A stretch of 64,000 bases of DNA from Helicostylum pulchrum. Lineage: Eukaryota; Mucoromycota; Mucoromycetes; Mucorales; Mucoraceae. The translations under genes were made by a program, and so were the position numbers. The stretch is taken from NCBI GenBank assembly GCA_025677825.1, contig JAIXMO010000017.1, forward strand, positions 62,001 to 126,000, in the 5' to 3' direction. The first letter of the stretch is position 1; every line of letters starts with the position of its first letter. This document shows, in pieces, positions 33,878 through 44,830 of the stretch. The notes beneath the pieces were generated by a model, which saw only the letters and a program-made list of their open reading frames with translations, had not been told where the DNA came from and did not search any database.

Positions 33878-34055
33878 CACGGTCAATTTACAAGGTCGAT
33901 TAAAAAAGCGTGCCATATTACTTGTCACTTACCTTTGCAGATGACCATTATTTTAAGAAGAATTATATCAGTTTGTAAGAAAACAAAAAAAAAACAAAAC
34001 GAAAACATAAAAACAAAAAGCAAAGTAATAAGTTAACAAAAAAAGAAGAAAGAAG
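33878..34055 (-). repeat. Recurrent repeat R1, right direct copy at the helicase fragment
   Basis: TACACGGTCAATTTACAAGG, TCGATTAAAAAAGCGTGCCA, TATTACTTGTCACTTACC, then GACCATTATTTTAAG, CAGTTTGTAAGAAAACAAAA and AACATAAAAACAAAAAGCAA. See 32535-32720. Confidence 0.75.
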
Positions 34056-34957
34056 CCGGCTGAAAAAAAAAGATACAGCTGATAAAATATTTAGGGTGTC
34101 TATTTACTGTAGTATGAGTTTGTAACTTCTTGTTTATATTGTCGGTTAGACAATGGGGTGTGAATTCAAGAGATAAAAACGAATCGATGATAAAGCAGTA
34201 GAAGACTAAAGCACCAAGCAAATAAATAGTCGTGTTAATACATATAATCAAGCGACTCATTATACAATAAGTAACCTACGTTATAGAGTCTTTGAGATAA
34301 GCAGTTCACAGAGAGAGAGATATCACAAAGATAATAGCAAATGCACAAAGCAGAAAATGAAAAGTAAAAATCAGATAAATTTATTAAGAGTTGTAGGATT
34401 TTACTTCTTTTATAGCAGTAAAATCCCGGTAAAATATTTAGAAGTAAAATAAAGTTAATCTTCTGCTATATCTAAATAGCTACGAACACATGTTAACCCT
34501 TGTTGTATAATTATACTATAAAACCTTCCGTTGGGAATAAAGTGCCAATCTTGACAAACACTTCAAAGAAGACAGAACACAAAGTAAAGTTAGAACACAA
34601 GCGTGTACGATCACAGATAAACCTCGAGATTTTCCAGTTACAAAAAAAGAAAAGAAAAGAAATTATATTTTCTGTAACCAAGCACTACAAATTATCAGTT
34701 ACAAGACACAAAAACACAAGCAAGAGAAGACGATACCGTTTCATATATATAATATTACCAGAGATGACCCTTTTGGGCAATAAAACATAATCCCTTATTA
34801 CTGCCATTAGCTATAAGATCACAACACCTCGAGAAAGAGTCTAAACTCTCTTTTCTGAGCGTGTAAATAGAGCTCGTACCCAAAAATCTAGGCCATATAC
34901 GGGGGTATTTTCGAATTTATAAAGTATTTTTCTTCTGTTAATCTTTTCGATTACAAC
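34056..34957. other. Repeat-rich spacer
   Basis: No supported gene. Contains the GTGTAAATAGA(G)CTCGTACCC motif at about 34857-34880, preceded by CTCTCTTTTCTGAG, as at 47660-47690. Confidence 0.4.
34820..34880 (+). repeat. GTGTAAATAGARCTCGTACCC repeat, copy 1
   Basis: CTTTTCTGAGCGTGTAAATA then GAGCTCGTACCCAAAA. The copy at 47655-47693 differs at only two positions in this core and has the same orientation. Each copy lies upstream of a piece of a repeat-family pseudogene (34958 and 47823). Confidence 0.7.
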
Positions 34958-36009
34958 ATGTCTGATCTATCAACAGGTAAAAATAATTATATGTTAGTAT
35001 ATATTCTAGTTAGTTGCTTGTGCTAAAACGCTTGTTATTTTTTTAGCTTTAAAAGACTATATATATCCAAAGAAAAAGATCTAAGTCATCAAATACGGAG
35101 AGAATGCTAAATGTGTTACTGAGTGGCTCGAAAAGTATTCTACTTTGGAAGAAGCTGAAAATGGCCTCAAAAGAAAGTTCTTAAAAGTATATGATGATAG
35201 ACATCGACTCAATAAAAAAAGAAAAAAGTGCTCGATATCAACGCTGATATTAGTGTAATGTTTGCAGAATCTAAAACCAAAAAGAATATTGTGAAAGATG
35301 GTTCGGCAATGTTAAGAAGGTCAACACATATAGCAGCTAAAAATTTAAAAATAAAGCTCGTCTGTAAATGTGTAGCTGCGTCAAATAATCATTTACTGTA
35401 AGGGTTTAATGAAAATAGTGATAGAGAAAAAGAAAAGAAGATATCATGAAGTTATTTAAAATATCCTCTATTGATGACAGTAATATGCTAGACATTTTAT
35501 TATATTGGTAAGTAGTTGCATTATTATGTTAGTGCACCGTATTTATTTTTCTCCTTCCAAAAATATTAGTTAGCATCGACAAATTACCCAACTTGGTTAA
35601 AATTGAGCAAGTTGGTGAAATGGGGTTAACTACGAAGTACTTGGACCCCATATTTTCACCTATGTTTCACCAACCAGAGATTGACATACATTTTGTATGG
35701 TAAATAACAATTAATTCTGGGTAATAACAGAGTAAAATAATCTAATGATTTCTCTAGGATGAACCGTAAGGATCAAAACACTGAAAATGCACGCCCTGAT
35801 GGTGTTTTAAGACTTGTACGTCAGAAATATTCCAGCGTCACTTTAGGTTTCTGTGAAGTAAAACCAGCTGACTGTAAAAAATCGTCGTTACTCTGTTCTG
35901 ATTTATTGCGATTGGGTACATTTTCTAAAACGGTGTTGCTTAGAAAACTAGTTTAAATGGAGGCTGCTACAGATGCTGCTGTAAAAACGGATTTGGCATT
36001 TGGTGTATA
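34958..36009 (+). pseudogene. Stop-riddled member of a lineage-specific family (RPD...GEVK type)
   Basis: ATG at 34958 (MSDLST), a short intron, then LKDYIYPKKK followed by TAA. Beyond it come KYGENAKCVTEWLEKYSTLE, a frame break at an A run near 35220, then DINADISVMFAESKTKKNIV and STHIAAKNLKIKLVCKC. Next are SIDKLPNLVKIEQVGEMGLT, DPIFSPMFHQPEIDIHFVW, a clean intron (GTAAAT...TCTCTAG, ending at 35759), and ENARPDGVLRLVRQ, SVTLGFCEVKPADC, LCSDLLRLGTFSKTVLL to TAA at about 35954. I recall this ARPD..GxGEVK..DLLRLG.FSK order from abundant mucoralean proteins of unknown function. This copy has at least three lesions. Its C-terminal part is missing here. Confidence 0.6.
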
Positions 36010-36360
36010 ACCAAGCATTTATTTTTTATACTTTGCTTTCGATTTCTTTATTACTTTCAGCTGGAGGTAATTCAAGGTAACACAACCTTGGATTTTTCAT
36101 ATAAATGTTATTATTCGATGTGCCCAGGGCAAACATTTAATAAAAGAATAACCACTACTTTCTACGGCTAAATGGCTTTAGAAAATATATATTATATATC
36201 AAAGCTTGATATCGATATAATTACGCGCACGCTACTAAAAAAAAGGATACGATTATATAAAAAAAGAATAGTCAACTATGAAGAACAAAAAATTTAAAGA
36301 GGGGGATATGTAAAAGAAAGGGGATATTTATTTATTGGATATACATATTTAAGAAACTGT

Positions 36361-37582
36361 TTAATGACCATGCTTGGAATCAAAGTAGTTGATAGCAGCG
36401 GATTTAGTCATGTTTGTGATTAAATCATTCTTTTGCTTGTTATTCTTAATATCTTCATCACCTCTTTCTGCAAGTAATTTAACAAGCTAATAAAAAAAAG
36501 GTCAGGGGGGTGGATTTTATAAACAAATATATGCATTATTACCTCTTTAGCAGCAATACCAGCAATCAACTTCTTTGCAGTGGAATGGTGTACTTCGTTA
36601 CCATCTTCCTTTTGCTTCTTTTCCCAGACATTTACAGCTTCATAAGCAGCGGCAGCAGCAATGAGTTCATAACTATAAATGTAATAAGTACCAATAAGAA
36701 AATGCAAAAAAAAAAAAAATATGTTTGTATTACCTGGCCTTGGACTTCTTATCCTTGTACACCTTTTGATTGGCTTCTTCCAAATCCTTCTCAGCCATGA
36801 CTTCGCCCTTCTTGCGTCCCCAACCCTTCCAGTTACCGAACCAAGCCTTCATACGTTCACGCTTACTATCATCCTCATCTTCATCATCAGAATCGATCAT
36901 TCTAGGAGGATCACCAAGTTCAATAGTCCATAGCTGGTTAATAGCTTCTTCAATAGGCTTCTTTTGGTAGACCATAACTCTAGCATCTTCTTTAGTATCT
37001 TCGTGACGGATATCAACTACCAAATCACGGTTACATAAAGCGTAAATATAGCCAGTCTCGGCTTCATATCCGAAGCGTTGATCATTAGCCTAATAAATAA
37101 AAAGGTTAATTTTTTTTATTTACCCTATCATCCGTAGCAATGTTACTTACAGCTTCTTGTTCCTTCATCTTATCCAAATAGAGACGGTTTTCCTTTGTGA
37201 AAATAGCTATTATAAATGTTATTAAGACCCTGATCATTGTATCAGTCTACTTTTTTTTTTGTTACTTTACCAACAAAACTTTCAGCCTTGTTAATATCTA
37301 AAACGAGACCAGTGGACTTGTTAGTCAAGAAACCATTTTGATGGATCCAAAGTTGACTATCTCTCTCAGGAGAAACGGGCTTTTTGGCAGCCATTACGAT
37401 TTTAGCAGCAAGCTAAAATAAGATTGGAAAAGCGTATTATTAGTTAGAAGTATAATGATTTTATAGATATAAAGCAAACTTACAGTAGCTGTTTCAGGAC
37501 CACGTAAATCAATAACGAGATCGTTCATTTTTGATACGATATAAAAGTATCCAAGAGGGAATTCACTATCAGTTACAGTCAT
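36361..37582 (-). CDS. Trefoil-like domain plus CipC-like (DUF3759) protein
   Basis: Six exons: 37582-37484, 37412-37271, 37206-37151, 37089-36734, 36672-36543 and 36486-36361, encoding 302 residues. Residues about 1-165 contain repeated units such as FYIVSKMNDLVIDLRG, LWIHQNGFLTNKSTGLVLDI, and ETGYIYALCNRDLVVDIRHE followed by NQLWTIEL: a ricin-B-like beta-trefoil pattern. An acidic and Trp-rich linker follows (DSDDEDEDD, AWFGNWKGWG). The C-terminal 100 residues read ELIAAAAAYEAVNVWEKKQK, HHSTAKKLIAGIAAKELVKL, ERGDEDIKNNKQKN, as in CipC-type stress or antibiotic-response proteins. No signal peptide, so probably cytoplasmic. The joining of these two domains is common in Mucorales as far as I recall; biochemical role unknown. 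Confidence 0.75.
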
Positions 37583-38621
37583 TTTTAGTTTTACTAAAGG
37601 AATAATAGGAGGAAGAAGAAAAAGAAAAAAGTTTTTTTCAAAAAAAAGCTTATTTAACTGTAACTCTACGTAGCACAATTGTAATGGCTAAGCCATAAGT
37701 TTAGTTCCTGCTAAGCACGCATACTTGTCAAGTTCATCCGGACCTTTGATAAAATAGGTAATAATAAAATACTATTTATACACAGCAAGCATTTGATAAA
37801 AGTTCTTTTTTTTTTTGCTAGTCTCGGTGGATTTCAGTGCATAGATTTGAATCATCATTTTAGCGTTTATTTTAGTGTTTGCATATGCACGTTGGAACTG
37901 TTGTGATTTCGGGATGATGTCAATAGACGCTTTAGGATGCATTTTTTTTTTGGTGTAGTACGCGCTTTTTATCGCCCCTTCAAGTAAATAACAAAGCTTT
38001 AGTCTGTAATCAAATAGATATCCACTTGATATCAAAAGGCGCACAGCCTCAGAAATAAAAGCATATGTAATGCCCTGCGTTTTATAAACAGTTAACTTAT
38101 CCGCACAATTGTTTTATTTTGGTTTATAAAAAAAAGGTACGCCATAAAAAAAAAAAGGTACTAAAGTGACCTAAAGGATTACTTTATTATACGTGTTACC
38201 AACTAGTAGAAATCACAATTTGATTTAAATCAGCTGATGAAATTATGACAGATCCATTCACACGCCATGTCAGTAACAAAGCATATATTTGAGACGAATA
38301 AACAAAACAGCCTCTTACGTGATAATGGTTTTTTTTTTATATATTTATGTGCAATAGCGATATATAGGTAAGTGATGGTGATATAAACACACGCGAAACA
38401 TATGAAAAAAAAAGATGATAATTTATTAAGTACATAAAGTGTTGAAACTATGATACAAGTTTTACATTTTACAAGCAGAAAAAAAAAAGGTCTCGACGTG
38501 TAAAAAAGTAAGGTGGAAAAAAAGGGTGAAAAAATATAAAAAAATGAGAAAACAAAAATGATATATAAAAAGAGAAAGAGATGGTGTTGAACCTATTTTT
38601 TCATTTTAAACAAAAAAAAAC
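37583..38621. other. Intergenic stretch
   Basis: No supported gene. A minus-strand frame (37772-38044) contains MHPKASIDIIPKSQQFQRAY but has no recognisable domain. The right part is the 3' region of adenosine kinase. Confidence 0.4.
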
Positions 38622-39728
38622 TTAGAAAGTAGGAATGTTGGTTCTTTCAGCCATGGGAGGATAAGTAGGACCGACACGCTTGATAACAAGGTTAGCAAGG
38701 TAATGACCAGCTTGAACACAACGACTAGCATCATCAACACCTTGAGCATACAAACCCATAAATCCACCACAGAAACCATCACCAGCACCGTTAGTATCAA
38801 CAATTTCAGATTCTTGAACCTTGATAACAGGGTGAACCTTGGATTCATTACCAATAGCAGTGACAGTGGCATCAGCACCTTGAGTAATAACAACAAGACG
38901 AGGCTTGCTGTTACCCTTTTCAAGTTGAGATAACTTCTTAGCGATTTCCTCAACATCATCAGTGTTCCAACCAGCTTGCTTGGAATAAGTACGAGCTTCA
39001 TCTTCGTTACCGAAAAGAATATCAGTGTTCTTAATAACAGCATCAAGACGTTCCTTGAAGAATTGAGACAAGAAAGGTGCACTCAAGTTAAGAGCAAAAG
39101 TCTTGTTGTTCTTAGCAGCGTGTTCGGAAACCAAGATAGCAGAGTTATAACCACCGTCGTGAGTGATACAGAAACCACCAAAGTAATAATACTTTGCTTC
39201 CTCAACAATCTTCCAGTTTTCAGCCTTTTGAACGAAAGAAACGTTGAACTTTTCAGCAGCAGCCAAGTTGGCAACAAGAGAACTGTATACAATATAATAT
39301 TTAGTATAAAAATTACGCGTCCATCGCGTAATCGCTACATTTATAACTTACCGGTTGTGGCCAGTGATCAAGACAGCACAAGTACCAGTAGGAGCTTCAG
39401 TGGTAATTTCATAGTTGGTAGCTAAACCATCAGCCTTGGCAGATGCCGTCATGGTCTCACCAAACTTATCGTTAGAGATACAACCCATATAGACGGTAGA
39501 GTTGGGAGGTAAAAAGTATTGAGCACCACGAGCAGTGTTTTGGGCAGCTCCACCAGCAACATAGGCAACTTCATACTTTTCAACAATTTCCTTATATAAC
39601 GCTTGATGAGATTCATCAGCTAAGATAGCATCATTGGCCTTAAGGTTGTACTTGTCCAAAAGCTCTTGATCAGGCTTACATTGGATATCCAACAAGGGGT
39701 TTTCAATAGCAAGAAGAGTATAAGGCAT
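38622..39728 (-). CDS. ADO1: Adenosine kinase (PfkB family)
   Basis: Two exons, 39728-39352 and 39282-38622, encoding 345 residues, the usual adenosine kinase length. Diagnostic blocks: ENPLLDIQ near the start, VAGGAAQNTARGAQYFL (substrate loop), GCISNDKFGETM, APTGTCAVLITGHNRSLVAN, FGGFCITHDGG, NTDILFGNEDEARTYSK, VITQGADATV, and the PfkB signature DTNGAGDGFCGGFMG with the catalytic Asp, followed by RCVQAGHYLANLVI. It phosphorylates adenosine to AMP with ATP in the cytosol and removes the adenosine made by the methylation cycle. The intron splits Arg of GHNR. Strong codon bias suggests high expression; long frames on the opposite strand are its shadows. Confidence 0.95.
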
Positions 39729-40669
39729 TGTTTATATGTGTATTTTATGTGGTAAAAAAGAAAAAGAAAAGGGAAACCTGTAAAAAAACTTTTTTCTTTT
39801 TGTTTTAATACTTGGGGTCGGATGCTAAATAAATTGAAAATTTTTGAATTGAAACTTGCTCGTAAATGATTGGCGAAAGATCAAATTCATCTCCTTTTTT
39901 TTCAGCGCTATCCATGCGCACTGTCGTACAGTTCAAGAAAATGATGTATAAAACTGGATATCTTTAATTATCTACAATGATTTAATACAAATAACTATCC
40001 TTTAGGGCTTCTTGAACTTATTTTTAAAAAACTTTGGGGATTGAAAAAGTCTTGATTTTATTTATAATAAATGTATAATTGTAGCGTTGGGTGGTACACG
40101 ATGAGACTCTTTCCTTTTTTTTACAGATCCGATATTTCTCCTGTACAACTCTTCATAGATTTATACTTTTCAGTTAGACTTAAATATTATATTGGAGATT
40201 TCCCTAGTGTTTGTAAGGGGATATCGTAGAAGCGTGTTTATGTTATTATTTGCAGACTGTGCACTCTTCACTGAGCCGCATTTTTGGAATAAACACTCTT
40301 GAAACACGGACTTAGCCCATTTGATTTCATTGCCGTGCTCTCTCCTACATTTATCTACAAATTACCACTTATCATTACCGGACGGCTGTGTGTTTTCTTA
40401 ACACACGTTCTATTTACTTACACGCTAAAAAAAAAGTGCCGCGTATTACTTTTTACTTATCTAAATGAATACCCGTTACCGTATTGACTATTTATACTTC
40501 GTAATACTCGTATTAATATACGTTAGTTAATCATTTTTATTGTACAATGTGTGTACTTAATAAGTAAAGAAAGCATTTATATATGTGTGCAACAGCACCC
40601 ACTCAATTGAATTGTATTGATCGGTCATTGAAAGTCTAAAAGGACTATGATGATGGGAGGTGTATTTAT
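39729..40669. other. Intergenic, with an inverted copy of repeat B and the TAAATAGAAC motif
   Basis: Promoter of adenosine kinase at the left. From 40395 to 40575 there is sequence shared, inverted, with the repeats at 28487-28690 and 47630-47695. No gene supported. Confidence 0.5.
40395..40575 (-). repeat. Dispersed repeat B, minus-strand copy
   Basis: On the minus strand: TTGTACAATAAAAATGATTA then ACTA (identical 24-nt core to 28504-28527), ATACGAGTATTACG, GTAAAAAGTAATACGCGGCA, a T run and GCGTGTAAGTAAATAGAACG. Both repeat B and the recurrent GTAAATAGA motif are thus on one unit. Confidence 0.65.
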
Positions 40670-41948
40670 TTACAAGAAGGAACTACTACCATAACCAAAC
40701 TTTTCTCCAAACTGAGCAGATTGCTTCAACAATTCATTCTTTGATTTTCTATCCATTTTTCTAGCACCTAGTAAATCTTTTTCACGATCAAACGCACGCT
40801 TTGTAACGTCTTCAATATCAGTAGTAGGAACCTTTGACTTTTTCTTTTTCTGTTGATGTAATTCTAACAATGTCAAAGGTCTTGTTTGCGACTATCAAAA
40901 AAAAATATTAATATCCCCCCTCTTATATAACTGCGTCCAAACTTACGTTATACTCTTGAATGTTTCTTATTCTTTCCATATCGACCTCTGAAAAATTAGT
41001 TTCTTCTTCAGTTCTTTGTCTCTTTCCAGACCTTATTTCTTCTAATCGTTGTTGCTTTTGAGCAGGAGTTGAAGTCCAATCAGTTGAATCAAGTTGTTCT
41101 TTCGTCATGGTCTTATTCGTAAATTGTCTAGACTTTGATGAATTTGCTTTCTTCAAGTAATCAACTTCCGGAGGTACCAACATCCAATCTGGTCTTTCTA
41201 CTTTATCTTTATTTGCCTCTTTTTTCTCCATAGCTTCTCTTGATTCACGCGCACGTTCTTCAATGGCTTGTATAGCAGAGTATTTAGCTTCTTCTTCGGG
41301 ATTATAATTTTTAGGTAATGCAGGTCCAACAATATAATCATCTTCTTCTACTGGTGGTGGCATAGGTCCACTAGGAAATGTAGGTCCTACAGGTCTACGT
41401 CTTCTGCCAGTAGCTTGTGTTGTTGTCTTTTGTTGACGTTGTTGTAATAAATCAGGAGGAAGTGCAGGTGCAAAATCATCAGGATCCACTTCAGCTACTA
41501 CTTCTACAGGTTCTACCTTATTTAATAAATGAGCAGGAGTTTGAGGACCTGTTATATTACTATCAGTTTCCTCTGTATTCTTTCTCTTTTGTTGCAAGAT
41601 ATGATCGGGAATTTGAGGTCCAGCACTTTCTTGTTCTTTCTTCTTTTCAAGTAAATGTTGAGGAATATAAGGTCCTACTTGTGGTGCACTTTCTTCTTCA
41701 TCAGACATGACAATTTCATCAGAGTTTACCTTCTTTTTTTGAAGTAAATGTGCAGGTACTTGAGGTCCAATATTAGCAGAAGAGGGGATCTGTGGTCCGA
41801 TAGTATTTTGTTGTAAAAGATGACTAGGGATTTGTGGTCCAGCTACATTAGTTTCCTCTTCTTCATCGTCAGAAAACGAAATAACAATTTCATTGTCGTG
41901 TGCTTGCTTCTTTTTTAACAATGCTTCTGGTATAGCCGGTCCAATCAT
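40670..41948 (-). CDS. GPALPP-motif protein (GPALPP1/DUF3752-like)
   Basis: Two exons, 41948-40947 and 40891-40670, encoding 407 residues. The N-terminal half carries about nine spaced copies of a (I/V/A)GP-x-(I/V/L)-P motif (IGPAIPEALL, AGPQIPSHLL, IGPQVPAHLL, VGPYIPQHLL, VGPALPKNY), separated by acidic EIVISDDEEE-like linkers. The C-terminal half has RPDWMLVPPEVDYL, STDWTSTPAQKQQ, EDVTKRAFDREKDLLGARKM and ELLKQSAQFGEKFGYGSSSF, which is the conserved DUF3752 end. Family members are nuclear proteins of poorly known function. The start was set at the ATG giving MIGPAIPE, since the repeat begins there; an upstream in-frame ATG would add a Lys- and Phe-rich stretch read from a T run. Confidence 0.85.
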
Positions 41949-42317
41949 TTTAAGGAAGAAGAAAAAAGTTTTTTTTTTTTTTTTTTTTTCACTGTTTTGC
42001 GATTTTTGGCTGACCAATTACACCAGACCTTTTATGAAGACGCTGGATGTAAATAAACTAATATCACTAAACTCATTTTGAAAACATAACAACAGTCTTT
42101 TATTCATGAAGAAACCCTACTTTTCTTTTCTTTAGATTAATGGCTTAAAACACTTAATTAACCTTACTTAGATATATAATAGGTAACAAACAAAAACTAC
42201 ACGAGAAATTTAACACAATTCTGTCAATATCTTATTTATTGTAGCACTACTTTGTCTCCTTATAAAATACATACACATATAAAAGTCATCTATTCATCAG
42301 AGTCAAAATAATTTTCA
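41949..42317. other. Short intergenic stretch
   Basis: Upstream region of the GPALPP gene with a long T run (41970-41989). No gene seen. Confidence 0.4.
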
Positions 42318-42545
42318 GCCATTATTCAACTGATGCCAGCTTCGCGGCATTGGCCATTTAACCAGCCGCAAATACCAATCATCTGAACGAAGGGTTCCTC
42401 TCGTACTGACAGTGTCAGCTTGGGAATCTTGTTTTGTCAAAGTATTCACGATAGCTCTTCATTATTTGACAAGCGCGCTTACGATTCGATGACACGGTGT
42501 ACTGCTTCCATAAGTGGCCTCTAAACCTTAACTTGATTTACACAA
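42318..42545 (-). pseudogene. Degenerate fragment of the 28S rRNA 3' domain
   Basis: On the minus strand it reads CAGTACGAGAGGAACCCTTC, then TTCAGATGATTGGTATTTGC, GGCTGG, GGCCAATGCCGCGAAGCTGG, and GAATAATGGCTGAA. This is close to the conserved sequence around the sarcin-ricin-distal 'GTACGAGAGGAAC..TTCAGATAATTGGT.TTTGCGGCT..GGC..TGCCGCGAAGCTACCATC.G..GGATTATGGCTGAA' of fungal 25S/28S rRNA. Only about 110 nt match well; the flanks (42431-42545) do not match what I expect upstream of this site. It is an isolated, mutated piece, not an rDNA unit. Confidence 0.6.
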
Positions 42546-42844
42546 GTCTCCTTTTTATGCGAATAAACGAAGTTGAACTCGCAAATAAATCATGCGAAAT
42601 AAACAAGTGCTAACTATACCAGACCTCCCCCCCCCCAGCTCCCTCGTTCATTGATGCTACACCTTTCATTCAACCTTGCAGATCGTATAGAATAGGCAGC
42701 AGAAATAGTGACGGTAGAAAATTTTAGCCGGTGGACTTGCCATTCTCAAAATGCTGGTGTGAATTCGGGATCGATATAATAAAATAAAATGCGTGACTTA
42801 AAAAAATTGCCTCTTCTTTCTCTCTTTTTTAACCAAAAAAAACT

Positions 42845-43320
42845 ATGGCTCTTCGGATTTCTCAAGCAATTATAGTTCTATCTGGTGCTGTGACAGGCTT
42901 AGCAGCAATAGCAGCTTTATCATATTTCCAAAGACGAAACGACACTTCCGATACAACTCGATCCAACGCGCAAAATAGTACTACTTCAGATATCACTAGT
43001 AGAGCCCCCAGTCGGCTTCGAAGGTCTCGTCATGTTCGTATTCGTAGAACAAACAACACTAATACTACTACTACTAATAGTACTGCAGAAACAGAACCTA
43101 CACCTGTCACTGTTTCTGAAACTGAGGAAGATATTGATAACGGCAAGATGTTGTCTTTTATTAAAGATTGGAGTGACGATGATAACAAAAACTTGTTGAA
43201 TTTACTTCACGCCATTTCTGAAAACCAATCCCGTAAAGGTAAACATATATAAAGCACTACTTTTTTTGTTAGCAACTAATTTAAACAATAGAAGGTTTTC
43301 TTCACCGTAAGCACATGTAT

Positions 43321-43353
<33 letters not shown>

Positions 43354-44770
43354 GCAAAAAAAAATATGAAAGTCTAAAGTTTTTTATATATTTGCAGGAG
43401 GTATTACTTGCAACAAATGTAATATGTCACCTATTCGAGGCGTACGTTATAAATGTGCCAACTGTGTAGACTTTGATCTATGTGAAATGTGTGAAGGAGC
43501 TAATAGTCATATTAATACACATGTCTTTTTAAAGATAAGAATTCCAATTCCACCTTTAGCGAATCCACGTAGTGCATTATTACCGGCAATTTATCCAGGA
43601 AAATATCATAACAAACCTCCCATTCCCGCAGAGAAATATCGTGAATTACAGCATAGTTCCCACTGTAAAGTATATCCTCATTTGTATATAATATATATTT
43701 TACTAATATATGCATAAAATAGTTGATCAAGTAGAATTGGAAGCATTATACGAACAATTTAAATCGCTTTCAACAGTAGATAGAGAAGAAGGTGGTATTG
43801 ATAGAGAGACATTTGAACAATGTTTAGGTCCATTAGGCTTAGAAAAGAATTTAATTACGGAACGTATATTTGCCTTCTTTGATCAAGACGGGGATAGCAT
43901 TATTAGCTTTCCTGAAATTGTTGCTGGTTTAAGTGTACTTTGTAAAGGAAACCTGGATGAAAAGATTGAATGTAAAGAGTTTATTTAAACCACACTATTA
44001 ATATTACTAAATACGTGTATTATTTAGACGCATTTAAAGGATATGATTTGGATGAGGATGGTTATATATCACGAGACGAATTGTATAGAATGTACAAATC
44101 TTACTTTTATTTATCGATGGAATTGGTACGAGATGTAGTAAGTGCAATGGAAGATGAAATGATGGATACATTTGAATTCTCTGCTTCTCAACCTGTAAGT
44201 GCTGCATTTAATGTGGCCATGCCTTCTACACCATCCGATAGAAACAACAGTGATGATGATCATAATGATGATGATGATAGCAGTAATAGCGAAGAGGGTG
44301 AATTAATAGAGGCAGGTCCTTCCGCAACAGACAACGATACCACCAAGACTATGAAAAAGAAGCGTTATCCTGTAAAAGAAGATCACTTTTTAAGACAATA
44401 CGCTATTGAAGCAGAGCAAACGCAGGAGCTCACCAACGCGTCAGAATCACAAATTAAAGACATGACAGATAACGTACTTCGTTCTGATAGTCAACGTCTA
44501 AGTATGTCCAAGAACTTGACTGATCAAGATAGACTTCAGTTTGAAGAAAAGAGAAGAAAAAGTGAATTACAAGGTAAAAAAGCATGGGAAGAAAAGTTCC
44601 CTATAATGGAAACCATGTCTCAAGGTGCTATTAATGAGATGGTAGATAAAACCTTTAAAAGTATTCAAACTGAACGAGAAGGATTTATCAATTTTGAGGA
44701 ATTTAAAGAATGTGTACAAACTGATTCAAGTATAGTCAGTTGGTTTGAAGCTTTAGGCACTGTATTTTAA
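42845..44770 (+). CDS. Membrane-anchored ZZ-finger and EF-hand protein
   Basis: Four exons: 42845-43238, 43398-43664, 43723-43971 and 44028-44770, encoding 550 residues. The N-terminus is one hydrophobic segment (AIIVLSGAVTGLAAIAALSY), likely a membrane anchor or signal-anchor, followed by an Arg/Thr/Asn-rich linker. Residues about 132-175 form a ZZ-type zinc finger: CNKCNMSPIRGVRYKC, CVDFDLCEMCE, H-x-H after. Two canonical EF-hand loops follow, FDQDGDSIISFPE and YDLDEDGYISRDE, and a degenerate third near the C-terminus (TEREGFINFEEF). An acidic linker separates them. This combination suggests a calcium-responsive protein on an organelle or plasma membrane; the exact role is unknown. Intron 1 contains a run of about 27 A and may be polymorphic. 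The ATG is the first after a T-rich leader. Confidence 0.85.
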
Positions 44771-44830
44771 GAAAAAATAATAACTACAATAGAACTATTC
44801 CCCTCTCTCTCTTTAAAAATAAACTCTTTT

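Noticed and set aside
32535..34055. Interpretation of the R1 direct repeats as LTRs
   Set aside because: There is no gag, protease, reverse transcriptase or primer-binding site between them, and R1 also occurs singly elsewhere, so an LTR element is not supported.
38606..39425. Long Leu/Ser-rich frames on both strands over adenosine kinase
   Set aside because: Out-of-frame shadows of a highly codon-biased gene.
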